Assembly (NCBI GenBank): GCA_914767715.1
Contig: OU612068.1
Coordinates: forward strand, 34,100,001-34,164,000
Source of the DNA: Membranipora membranacea
Lineage: Eukaryota; Bryozoa; Gymnolaemata; Cheilostomatida; Membraniporidae
Direction: 5' to 3'
Length of the DNA stretch: 64,000 bases
Shown: in pieces, positions 34,001 to 46,000 of the stretch
Position numbering within the stretch: position 1 is the stretch's first letter
How the letters are laid out: every line of letters starts with the position of its first letter
Program-made: the position numbers and the translations under genes
Notes under the pieces: generated by a model
Database searches by the model: none
Seen by the model: the letters and a program-made list of their open reading frames with translations, nothing else
Told to the model about the DNA's origin: nothing

Positions 34001-37000
34001 TATATTTTCTGTGCCATTTCGGAAGATTTCTATTTGAACCAATCTCTGTCACACTTGTTTCAGTCAAGTACTTCATAAATTTGAATGACAAACACAGACG
34101 CGTGATTTCCTGTGCCTAAGTCTCTTGTTCTGATCTCCTTAGTTATACAGTGTGACCAATACAGCTAAATATTAGTTACAGGCTTCCCTGATTGACATTG
34201 TGTGATGGTGTTGGTGTTGTAGTAGGGCTATTGTATACTAATATAGATTAGAATGCATCAGCTAGCTAGTCACAGGCTTAGGCGGTAGCTACTGAGGGAT
34301 TGATATGATATCAGCTAATTTAAAACTTTTATTTGACCAATCATCATCCAGCGGAAGGACATTAACATTACAGATAGCTCACCATTGTGCATAGTAATCA
34401 AGTATGTGCAGTGAGGCTGAATAGTGTAGCTATCATTGTTATCTTGTTTGCAGATGCCTGCAGATGCTCTAGAGGTTCAGACACAACAGCTGTCTCTGCG
34501 CAATGTTTCCAGTCTTCCCCTCAATGTAAACCTAGATCTTCAATATCCGTTCTGCATGGTGTTTGGGGCCGGTGATACTAAAGTTGGGGCCGAGGAGTGC
34601 TCATATGTAACACAGGCTAAGCTGGCACTGGATGTGCATGAGACTTACAGCCTACTTGTACAGTTTGACCCATCATTCAAGGATGATTTCCACATCAGAA
34701 CTGTGGATGAGGTGCTCAAAGTATCATATGAGGAACATCCTCACATTGTGAGTACTACTCCATCTTAGTAGATCTATACCAATTTATTTGTCTGATGGGA
34801 AATCGGTATAATATGCACAAACTGTCGCTGTATGGCCACATCAGAGTTATAATCCTTTACTCATTGCACTCGAATTTTCTTTTTAAATTGCTGACATCCC
34901 AACCTGTGAAGACGAAGAGATTATTCCGTGTAATGGAATTGGTAACCAAAACCTCCTTGTTGTTTTACAGGATTACATCTCACTACGAGGAGAAGTTTAT
35001 TTCCCTAACCTTGCATTTGAGAAGACAACAATCGATTTTGGATGTGTACTCAACGATACAGAAGTTACAAGATATGTCAATGTTACAAATAATAGGTAAG
35101 ATCAAAACACTTATTCTCACGTTCTCACACTCTCAGCATACTCGTAGGCTAGTATCGAGTACTATCAACAAGGAATGGGTGGCAGGGTGGCGTAGTGGTT
35201 AGGATTCGTACTTCTCAATCTGAGAGTTGTAGGTTGGAATCCTGGCCACTACACATGCTGCTAAAGGAGGTGAGCTCTCCGGTTAAACCCTAGCTTGCCC
35301 ACTCCTACCTTGTACAGGAGTGCGCTAAATAGATGTGATAAATCTTATTCCAAATACTGTAAGCATATTCTCATTTGCCTGAAAGGGCCTTGAATAGCAA
35401 AATAAAGTTGATATAAAAAAAAAAAAAAAAATTGTTATATACTGGTCATTCTTTTCAAAGTGCTCACATGGCCATATTTGAAATTGCATTTGGCTATTTA
35501 TGAGCCTGCATCAAAATACCTACAACTAACATCGATATCTTTGAGATGGTAAGAAAGTAAAATGACATGAGAGTATCAAAGTGACTTGGACTTAACCTTT
35601 ATGTTTGTTATATTCAGTCCGATGGATGTAAACTATCGCTGGTCTTTCCTGGTTGGTGACCAACCATGCATCGAGAGGAGACAGAGGATAATTCCCGCTC
35701 AGACTTATGTAGTGGTAGATGACGATGAGGAGGTGGAGGAGGAGGAGACCAGACCACATGTACATGTGGAGGAGGCACAGCCACCACAGCAGCAGACTGT
35801 ATGTTCTATTATTGTGTTGACTTTATAAAACATATGTTAGAACTCTGTCTTTCTGATCGGGAAACATCGTCCATCATTTAAGGCCAGTATCTACACCGAA
35901 TGTCGCAACATGTACTATTGTCTGCGATATGTAATAAATCGATCAAACAATCAATAAAAACGCCCAGATCCAAATCCAGGACTGAGGCGACTGATAAAAA
36001 CGATCAACAAAGCGCCAAGTAATGAGTGATCTCTCTATCGATAATTCCCACATTTTTCTAGCAGAAGATTGAGATTGAGGTTGATGAGAACGCCAAAGAT
36101 TTGGAGCAGGAGAAGGAGACACTATCAGCTCCTGATCCAGCAATAGAAGTAACTGGTACTTCCAGAGCTGGCACCTCCAGAGCACCTACAGCAGCTCCAT
36201 CACATATAGATGGTGGAGAAGGAGGTCTAGCTCAGGCCCCTGAGTCCGAAATGAAGGTAATGTAACACTCTCCTTACAAATATTTACCCTCTCTGCTGTG
36301 TATGTCTCCTGATTCTAGTAACATTGTTCAGTTACAGCAACATTTCTCATCTCTGTGTCGTCGTAACTTAAACTTTTCCTCTCCAACTGTTAATTCCATC
36401 CTCTCAATTAAAAACTGGTACTATACTTTGTTATACTGGTGTCTAAACTATATCTCTCTCTACTTTCTATGTTTCATTTACATTCTCATCAGGCGTATCC
36501 ATCAGCGGGCACCAGCAGTCTCCGCACTGATATAATAATATCACCAAAAACTAAATCTCTGATTAAACCATTAAATACCCTCCAAGCTAATAAATCAAAT
36601 ACTGAAGAGGTGATCTGACTTATTGTTTTCTATTTCTTTTGTGTGTTCATATTTGATCTTGTGCTACACTCAGTCCCACATATGAGTACATGTTGTACAG
36701 TTCTATGTTTTGTTGTCCTCAACATTGACAGCTGGTACAAAGTAACTAGTGACTCCAAGTCTTCAACAGCATATCACATAATCTGTATCACATGATCTGT
36801 GTCACATGATCTGTATCACATGATCTGTATCACATGATCTGTATCACATGATCTGTATCACATGATCTGTATCACATGATCTGTATCACATTGTGCTTTT
36901 CAGGCAGTCTACTGGTCATGTCCAGCGTCAGAGATCAATCTGGCCCGATTTTATTTCATAGGCCGTGGGTCTTCTACTCAAAAATGCCACCGAGTTACTC

Positions 37001-40000
37001 ACTCCGAACCTTTAACTCTACATCAGCAGGCCTCAATCAGAGCTGCGATACTGAGCGGTGGCCATGCCATAGATGCTTCGTCCCCTAATTACAAAACTAT
37101 TCAGGTCTAAATGCTCATCTGATATGAGTTGCATAATGGCCTCTTCATAACTCCCCTATCGTTTCTATTTTTGTTTTGAATGCTTGAATTCCGAAGAGTG
37201 CGGTATCTATTTTCAACAAAAGCTAGTTGATTCTTAATGAATAAAGTCATAGATCAATCCTTGGATCAATCCTCTCCAGCAATCTATAAATGTATAAAAC
37301 TTTTCGAATTCCAATTTTTATGTACATTTTAGTTCCCCCATCCCTTTGGCCGATGACCCACCTCATTGTTGGATCTTAGTAAAATTGTAGTAAACATCTG
37401 CTCGTTGTACAAATGAAGCTCTCATAGTACTTACCCCTTACACAGACATTCAAACATAAATTTTAGGAAGAGACAGGTGTTGCTCCCTCAACACCAGCTG
37501 CAGAGGCTGTTGATGATACAGCGATGGATAACACAGATACCCAGGCTCCTGCTACATTAGCTGATGTAGATGAGATCCATAAGGAGCCAGTTGCTGTTAC
37601 CGAAGCTGATGAGTTTGTTATGTACCCAGCTGCTCAAACTTATCAAACTGCTGTGAGTCTACTGTGATCAACTGTAATGTCTGCGGCTCCATTGAAAATT
37701 TATATTTGGGTGCAAAATTGGTTTGACGGCATCTATTTGTGTCATTAAAGTTAGCTATATTTATGTGATGCATAGTGATGTATTTCTATTCTATATTATC
37801 TAATTTTTAGGATGATATGCCTCTGCAGGATTACGGAGGAGAGATATATGGCTCCAGACCTCAGACTAGGATGGGTCCACTTAAAACACCTCCTGCTATC
37901 AACTCTACCATAAAAGCATTGCTAGAAGGCTCAAGAGATACCGAGAGTCCTCTCGGTGTTGAGGAGGTGAGAATTATGAGTAATTCTCGTCAACTACTTA
38001 TTATTTCTAATATTTCGATTGTGACTTGCAGTCGATGAACTAAATTTTAAGACGGTTGATTGTTTCATTGTAGTTTATTTCATAAGGGTCAGGGTCAGGG
38101 TCAGGGTGAGCATGGTAATCATCATTGTCTATATTGCAGGTGTTTGATATTCTTCCACTGTATGGAACACTGAAGCCAGGAGAGACAGAGCAGATAACTC
38201 TGACATTTTATGGACATGCTAATATAGGCAGCGAGGCTAAAGCTCTATGTGAGGTGGAGGGAGGACCTACCTATGAACTCGAGCTAAAGGGTGGGTTAAC
38301 TGGATAAAAACACTCTCTATATAACAATGGTTTCTGCTTGCACAGAACAATATAAATTTGCTGTTACCATTCTATCAAGTCTCTTATTTCTCCATTTTAA
38401 TATGAGACATTTCTAACCTGACTCCATATTTTAGGTGAGTCGTCACTGGTTGAGTACAGATTTGATGCTACAGAGATAGATTATGGTAAGCAGATGTACG
38501 ACCAGGTGTCCACCTCTGAGATCACACTGGTCAACAAGGGCAGAGTTGGGTTTGACTTTGAGGCTCTCAATATGGAGCCTTCTGTGAACGGAAAACCCCA
38601 GCCTGGTGCTCCTCTACTGATACCACATAAGGTAAGCCACTGTAGAGTTAAAAAGTGGGTGATTTCCAAATAATACTGTTTTACTCATACCCTCATTGTG
38701 TCTGTCATAAACTGTTGTTTGACATGCATATCTACCATTGATCCTCCTTGTTAATTTCAGGGATACATTGAACCACTAAGTGAGATGGTACTCACAGTGA
38801 AATTCCTTCCTGGAGTACCAGACAAGTTTGAGAGATCATTCAAGATTCAGGTGGCTCACTTTGAACCTGAAGATATCACCATATTCTGTGAGGGAATATT
38901 CCCGAGGATAACTCTGGACTTACCCAGATTTGATGATCCTGAAGGTATGTACTTGGGATAAGCAATGACAGTGTGAGGCACAACACTCTAATGGTTGGAG
39001 TTGTCTATGAAACATCAATGGTGTGATAACTCTAATAAAATATTCAACATGATTTTTGAGCTAACTATATTATGTATTCTAAATGAATGTTATGCAACTT
39101 TATTGAGATGAGTTAATGTTGTGATGAGAAAAGTTTTACTAGTACTACATACGCTGCCTATTGAACGCTGCTTTCTTATGACGTTCACTCAGGCTTCTAC
39201 AGAACAATAGCAGAGAAGGCTAAGGAGAACCTTACATCCTCTCCTGCTGCAGTGAGAGCTGATGTACTAGTACTACATCATGATGATCTAAACACAGATC
39301 ACTTCGGTGACCCTTCACCACGAGGTCATGAGTGCATAGCTCAGCAACCTTCAGAGGTTGATCTACAGGTTTGTACCCTTAAAGTCATCATCAAGGGATT
39401 GTATCATACATGAGAAAAAGTTAAACTTAGCAGCAGACTATAAAATAAATTGTAGGATAGAAAGTGTTGTTAGTAAACTGTCAATACTTTAATTGTTCTA
39501 TTAACCTGATTTAGTAGCAAATGTATTGCTATGAGACCATAATGGCAAAGCAGATGTCTGATAAAAGTAAAACTAAGCCTAGATACCTGAGGACCTCAGT
39601 TGAAATAGAATCGAAAAAATTTTCATTCAAATAACCTGTTACTTTACTATGTATTTTTGATTGACTAAATTGCAGGCTGAAGTTGAGAGAATCACAGTCT
39701 CCAGATTTAATACCGGGCATAGCCAGGGTTCACCTCAGCACAGTAAACTAGATGATTCTACATCCAAGAGTAGAACTCATGCTCTGCATGGAGCTAAACC
39801 CAAGACTAAGAAGCGCAAAAACAAGTAAGTCTAGCGGCCCCAAACTATTGAGAGATGCTTAACTCATTTCTGGTAAATTAGAATTTGTATTTAAATACAC
39901 TCTGCTAGTATTGTTGCAGTTTCTATATCATGTTGCGCATCCTTAGCGAATGGATCAATTTTCTTTTTTCAGGCCGACTCTGCCAGATTATATGCTGGAT

Positions 40001-43000
40001 TTCGGGCATGTTATCCTTGGTACAGTGCGCACTCATATTGTGCGAGTGACTAATCCTGGAATAGGCCCAGTATCATTCTCTGTTGATCACAATGTAATAG
40101 CTGATCATGGCTTCAATGTTGAGCTGGATAAGGTGAAACAACTACCAGGTGCTCCTGATCATGAGCCCATAGACTTTGTGGTGAGCTTTGACCCAAGAGG
40201 AGCAAATCTATCACTGGGTGAAGTGGACTGCTTAGTGCCAATCAATGTGAGTTAGCATCATGTGACTTACTCTCACTCCTGGATCATACATACTACAGTG
40301 TCTAGTGAGTCATCAATTGACTGCTAGCAAAGTTTCTTTCTAAAAAATAAACAAAATCTTGTCTAGAATTATGTTTTATCTTCCTTGACATGTATATACA
40401 TAGACAATGTTAGGCATACATGATTAACCTCGCTTCACAGATTATCAATGGGCCTCAAGTGAATATGAGACTGAAGGCTAATGTAACAATGCCAGATATG
40501 CTGATATCCTCGGATGTGTTGGAGTTTGGTGATGTTATCTGTGGTAACTGTCAAATAATCACCATCCAGATACATAATCATAAACAAGTCAGATGTGAGT
40601 GGTCAGCTCTACCTACAGAGAAAGAACTAAGAGAGGTTAGTCAGGCTCACACACAACAGTTATTTATCCTGTATGGTCATTTGCGAGCTTATCAGTAAAT
40701 TAACAGAAGGTTGCTATTCTCCCAGACTTAAAATATGCTCACCAAAGTTGGCATTCATTTTCCCAATATTTTTCTCCGGATTTTCGATGACAAACCACGC
40801 TGAACAATATGGCGGGAACTCTTTCATCCAATTGTCATTATCGATCATCATTCCGTAACAGTTCCCAGTGTCATTAGGGTTATGATTATTCCTGTGATGA
40901 TTTTGTTCAGGTTTGCAATATACGCTCAATGGTTAGATTGAGAAATACTAAATCTCAAAGGTCCACTGGTCAAGAGAGCAGTGTGTATGATCACGGCACA
41001 TCAAAGGGAGTGCCTTACACCACAACTAGACACGCCCACTCATTATATCATCCTCCATCTGACTCTAATCAGGTCTCTCTCTGCAGCTGGCCTCATCTTT
41101 TGTTGCTCCTCACTATGTTCTCTGTTCTGTTGAATTCTTTGTTCCCTCAGATATTCTTCAGCTTTTGCAGGACTACCACAGTTTCCGTGTAGATAGTCAG
41201 GCTACTGTTTATTCTTTGAGAGGGATTCATATCGCTTATCATCATTTCTATTTCTGCCCTGATCAGATATAATGGCATGCAATCATCCAAACAACTGTAT
41301 ATTTACAGCAGTCTACAAACATAGACAAACACATGCCGATGCATCTCAGGAGGAAAATGAAGCCTGAGAAACCAAAACCAAAGACATTTGAGCTGATGCC
41401 CCCTACTGGTGTCCTGATGCCGGGTCAGAGAGTCAACATACAGGTTAAGTTCATGCCGACTGAGGAGGTGAGTCGATACGACAGCAGAATCATTGCACAC
41501 AGCTGGACTAGGTCACCCCCTCCCTTTGTGGTTGAATCGAATCCCTACTTCTTTTAACTCATGTCAACACAACCACCTTTTTTTTCGATGTTGTATAAGT
41601 GGTGAGATATGATACTTGCTGAATTGGTTGTATTTCTGATTTCTTGTTAAATAAAGCAAAGAACACATCAATTCTGAGTTGCATTCTATTTATGGGGCGT
41701 CAACAACCGTTCGAGTCACAATGATTGTTACCTATCGTTTTAGCGAAGCTATGAGCAGAGACTATCTATCAGACTGGCTCAGAGCAGTAATAGAATACTG
41801 CTGATGTGCCGAGGTAATGGACAAGAACCTCGTCTCGAGTTTGACAGGAACCTTGTGGAGTTTGGGCCTGTACTCCCACATAGTGTCGGCGATGAACAAG
41901 ACGTCATCGTCAGGAACCCTTGTGGCTTCCCTATTGAGTTCTACAGTTTAGAAAGTGACAAACAGTATTTAGAAGAAGAGAAGATTCTCAGGCTTATGAA
42001 GGGCTGGGATGAGTATAACACTATACTTCTACCACCTCGTACTGTCACCGAGAAGCTGCCTGAGGAACTCACCAACTTCTTTGATGGTAAGTTCTTATAG
42101 TCAATGTGGACTTCTCGGGGAGATAGATTTTGTCTCATGCTGTGTCGATTGAGCAAGCTTCTTATACAGAGATCTACTGTGAGACTTCTCACTTTAGATT
42201 ATTGTTGACATTTACTCGGGTTTATTTTAACAGAACAAGTAAAGAAAGTTGAGGAAGCTGAGCAGCAAAGACGTGAAGAAGCTGAAGCTGCGGCAGCCGC
42301 AGTAGCCTCAGAGGCATCAGCTCTTGGTGATAATAAACCAGAGGACAGCGCTGAGGCGGCCCCTCGAACACCTGAGAAACCTATCTCACCTCCGAGTGCC
42401 TCAGCTGCAGCAGCTAAATCCGCCTCTAAAGCAGCGTCAGCTTCTAAACCTGCTGTGGGCGGAGCTACTGAGGAGGAAGAGGAGGATGAGGAAGGTTAGT
42501 TTTCCATTGATGGTAGATCACTACGTGGCTTCAGTTGTTTTGACAATGATTACCAGATACGGGTTTGCTTAGGTATTTCCACAACCGCTGTCGCATGTGT
42601 TCAGAATCTGATATTAGATACATATATTGTCGCAAAATGGACAAGGGCAGATTATTCCAATTAATGACTCTTAGCCAATATTTGATTTCTCATTATAGAT
42701 AAGATAAGAGAGTCACTGAGCAGTGTAGCTCTTGGTGACCTTGAGATAACTCCAGTATCAGCGGCTATAGCCAGACATTTAGGTATAGATCTAACTCCTG
42801 ATGGTAAGGCTGCCAGAAACAGAAGAGGAGTAGCTGTGATTGTACACGGAGCTCCTGTCTCAGGTAAGGCTAACAGGAAATATGAAATCAATTTTAATAA
42901 CACTGTGCAAATTTGACCCTTAGACCTGATCTAATATAATTGCTTGCATAAAGGTGGGACAGAAAGCTGAATAGTATTTGTTGAGTATGGGAATATTGTG

Positions 43001-46000
43001 AATCAATGATTTCACAAGCCTCAACATATCTGTTTCAGGGAAGACGACCACAGCTGTACAGTTGGCCAAGCGATACTCTGCTGCCTTACTGACCCTGGAT
43101 GGTGTTGTGCTGGAGGCGATCTCTAATGGCAGCACACCAGCAGGTATCAGAGCTAGAGAGCTGTGTGCTGAGACAGCTAAGAGGAAGGCTGAGGAGCAGA
43201 AGGCTGTAGAAGCTGAAGCAGATACTGATAAGAAGCTCAGTGGTGGACTCAGTATGGAGGCAGTGCAGGCTCATACTGCTGGTAAGTTATCTCTTACTGT
43301 TATCTGTCAATTATCAAATTTATAACTTTCTTGCTCGATTGGATGTCAAAGTCTAGTTCAATGAATTGGCTGCTAGTGAGATTTTGTGACATCCCATCGT
43401 TGATCACTTCTTTTTTCTGTTTGAGAAAGCCATGACATTAATTTTTGATTCTTCGTTTATAGAGCTATGCCCTCAATGAAAAGGGGTATCTTAAAACAAG
43501 GTGATTATTGAATCTCACTCACAGCCATTTGAACTCTACAAATTCATGAATGTAATAAAACTTTTAGAATATAATGAATAAATTCACTTCCAGGGCAAGC
43601 TCAAATTGCTGGAGTTCATTCAAACACACAGAGTATTATTTCTAACCGCAAAACTAGCAGCATGGCAGGAGCTGCTAAAGAGCCCAAACACCCTAAGGTT
43701 GGAGCTCCAGCTGCTGCAATGGCTGATGCTTCCTCTAATAGTCAGGTAAGCTAGACGTCCACAAAGGCGAGAGTTTCACACTAGTCTCAAGTCCTGTTAC
43801 AGGAGATCTTACAAAGCCCCAGGCAAAATAAGGACAACGGGCATTCATTGAGCTAAGTTGACTTTTTGACATTGTATTCTGTCAGTCTCAGTTTATTCAA
43901 TACGCTAACTGATAATTTAGGAGCACACATTTCTCAATGCAAGAGGAATGTCGGCTAGCACAGCAAGGCGGCGCTCTACCCTCGAGATTAACCATCCTAT
44001 CAGTAGGAATGTATCGAGGCGGCCATCAACCACTGTAAGGCTCTCATATGTTGTCTGGTCGATTGTCATAAATGCGCCTCAAGTAATTTCGCTACCCTAA
44101 TGTAGCTTTCCAAATTGCAATCCAATGTCTTTCAAAACTGCTATCCCAAATTTGTTCCACTGATAAATCTCTCCTGTGTCTCTTGTCAATAATTTCATTG
44201 CTATGTCCTTAAATTACTGAGGCCAGGACAGTCTATCAGTATGCTTATACTTTAATCAACGGATCTACACAAAGCAATGCTAGCTTACATCAAACCCCCT
44301 CTGCTCGGCTGTCAACCCGCTTTTACTGATCTCAAGCTTTTCATCTGAAAGGTTTCATGTCATATTTCCCTGTAAATTTGGTATTGTCTGCTTAAATTAT
44401 TTGAAGGTTTAAAGTCACAGCTCAGTGCAATTGTGCAAAAGAAATGTGTGACTTTGTAATGCTGTACTTTTTTATCACCAGTCTTTGTTAAGAGTGACTG
44501 AGTTCCATCATCACATTATTCTCACAACTCTTAGTGCATCAGTATTACTCACTCACATCTCAATCCTTTCAGCATTCAATCGTGAATCCTAATAGCGTTC
44601 CACCTTCCGGGAAGGCTGGAGGAAACAGCAAGCAGCGTGGTGGGATTACTTATAAACCTCAGGTGCCTAGAGAACCAAGTTCAATGGCTACCTTTCATCA
44701 TGTTCATCACTTTCATAAAACTGTTCGTATTATTTTGGTTAATTCAGTCGTTCATTCATTCATGTTGAGATTTAATTCTCATTCGGCTGAACACATATTT
44801 GTTCCTTGATTTGAGTATCAAAATAAGATGTTTCCACATGATTTAGGTTCATGATTGAATTTTTTGGTCCACATTGGTCAGATGAATGATGAAATGTTAA
44901 ATCATTTTTAATGGATCCAGACTCGTACATATTGTTAAAAACAGGATTTGATACGCAACTTGATGTTGTGAAAGAAAGCGATATTTATTTATGTATATTT
45001 CAAAGATTGAACCTAGAATTTTACACATATATAAAATATATTGGGTGAAGGCTTTGAAGATCTTTTTTTTTTCTCTCTTTTCATTTGCAGTTACTCAATG
45101 TTCTAGTTAGTCTTTGGTCATAGTTTGGCTGAAATATCTGCCAATATTTCCAATCTTATCTTACTTCTCACCTCACTCTGCCTTCAATCAGCCTGCATCA
45201 AACTTGCTCCACATCAAAACTTGTAGTAATAATATCTAATCATATTCTGCAAATGTTACAGGTGCCGATGAGCCCACCACCACTAGCTGCTCCTATTGCC
45301 CGTAGACTGAGTATCAGCGCCAGTGCAGTAGGTGAGGAAGGGCTCTTCTCATGTGTCCTTCCTGAGGAACTTGTTGTGGAGATTATTGCTGACAGAGTTC
45401 AGGTGTGTATATATTGGGAATCGCCAACGCTGTGCCTATATAACCTTTATTATCTATTCACTGGTTTGTTTTAGCTAATAACTGTGTTGCAATCCATCTC
45501 TGGTAAGTATAGACAGTTTTCTGAGCTCTATTTAGGGCCTCAATTCGGAGTTGTCCTCTCTCCAGTTTGGTACTCTAAACCCGCGCCGCAAAGGAAAAAC
45601 ATGCTGAAAAGAGGGTTATCTTGAAAAGGGCTTATGTTAGGATAAAAATGATTTTAGATTCAGAATCTGCATCATTGAAAACTTAGGGAAATAATTTTGG
45701 TATTCGGATAGTCAATTATATCAATTTCTGCCAGGTTTGCGGACAAATTTCATGGTATTTTTCATGAATTTTGTCACTAAAATAAAGATTTATCAACTTT
45801 CAAGCCCCCGGGGTTTTCAATGGTGCAGATTCTGAACCAAAAATTTTTTTATCCTTACATAAGCAGTTTTCAAGATAACCCTCTTTCAGCTCATTTTTCT
45901 TATGCGGTGTGGGTTAAAAGTACCAAACTGGAGAGAGGTCAACTCCAAATTGAGGCCCAAATCAGAGCTCAGAAAATTGTCTATTGTCATTCAATTGTTC

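Larger units (their letters stand above)
27037..35095 (+). other. HYDIN: HYDIN block 1: N-terminal region and first ASH repeats (exons 1-18)
   Basis: Exons: 27037-27306, 27478-27597, 27770-27904, 28627-28826, 28975-29301, 29492-29618, 29831-30040, 30189-30478, 30731-30975, 31205-31340, 31504-31642, 31899-32060, 32178-32330, 32541-32744, 32890-33063, 33294-33557, 34454-34747, 34971-35095. Repeat signatures seen include DFPDEVNFGLCPVKHTSTKT, CDCLDMGNIFVGSTH, IGPTFHFDVNKIKFGTVSYG, PLIDYGRCFLRFPYERSVQL, LSLDWGQIPVLTDVV and TTIDFGCVLNDTEVTRYVNV. Loop features typical of HYDIN are retained, for example NVRLDKSSVRIENTYIGMA and FLEECITDPSLRDKMS. The 722-bp intron 3 (27905-28626) holds a LINE fragment; the 896-bp intron 16 (33558-34453) shows nothing distinctive. 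Confidence 0.95.

Noticed and set aside
38085-38106. Telomere-like hexamer (AGGGTC)
   Set aside because: Not the TTAGGG metazoan telomere unit and only about four copies; a simple repeat.
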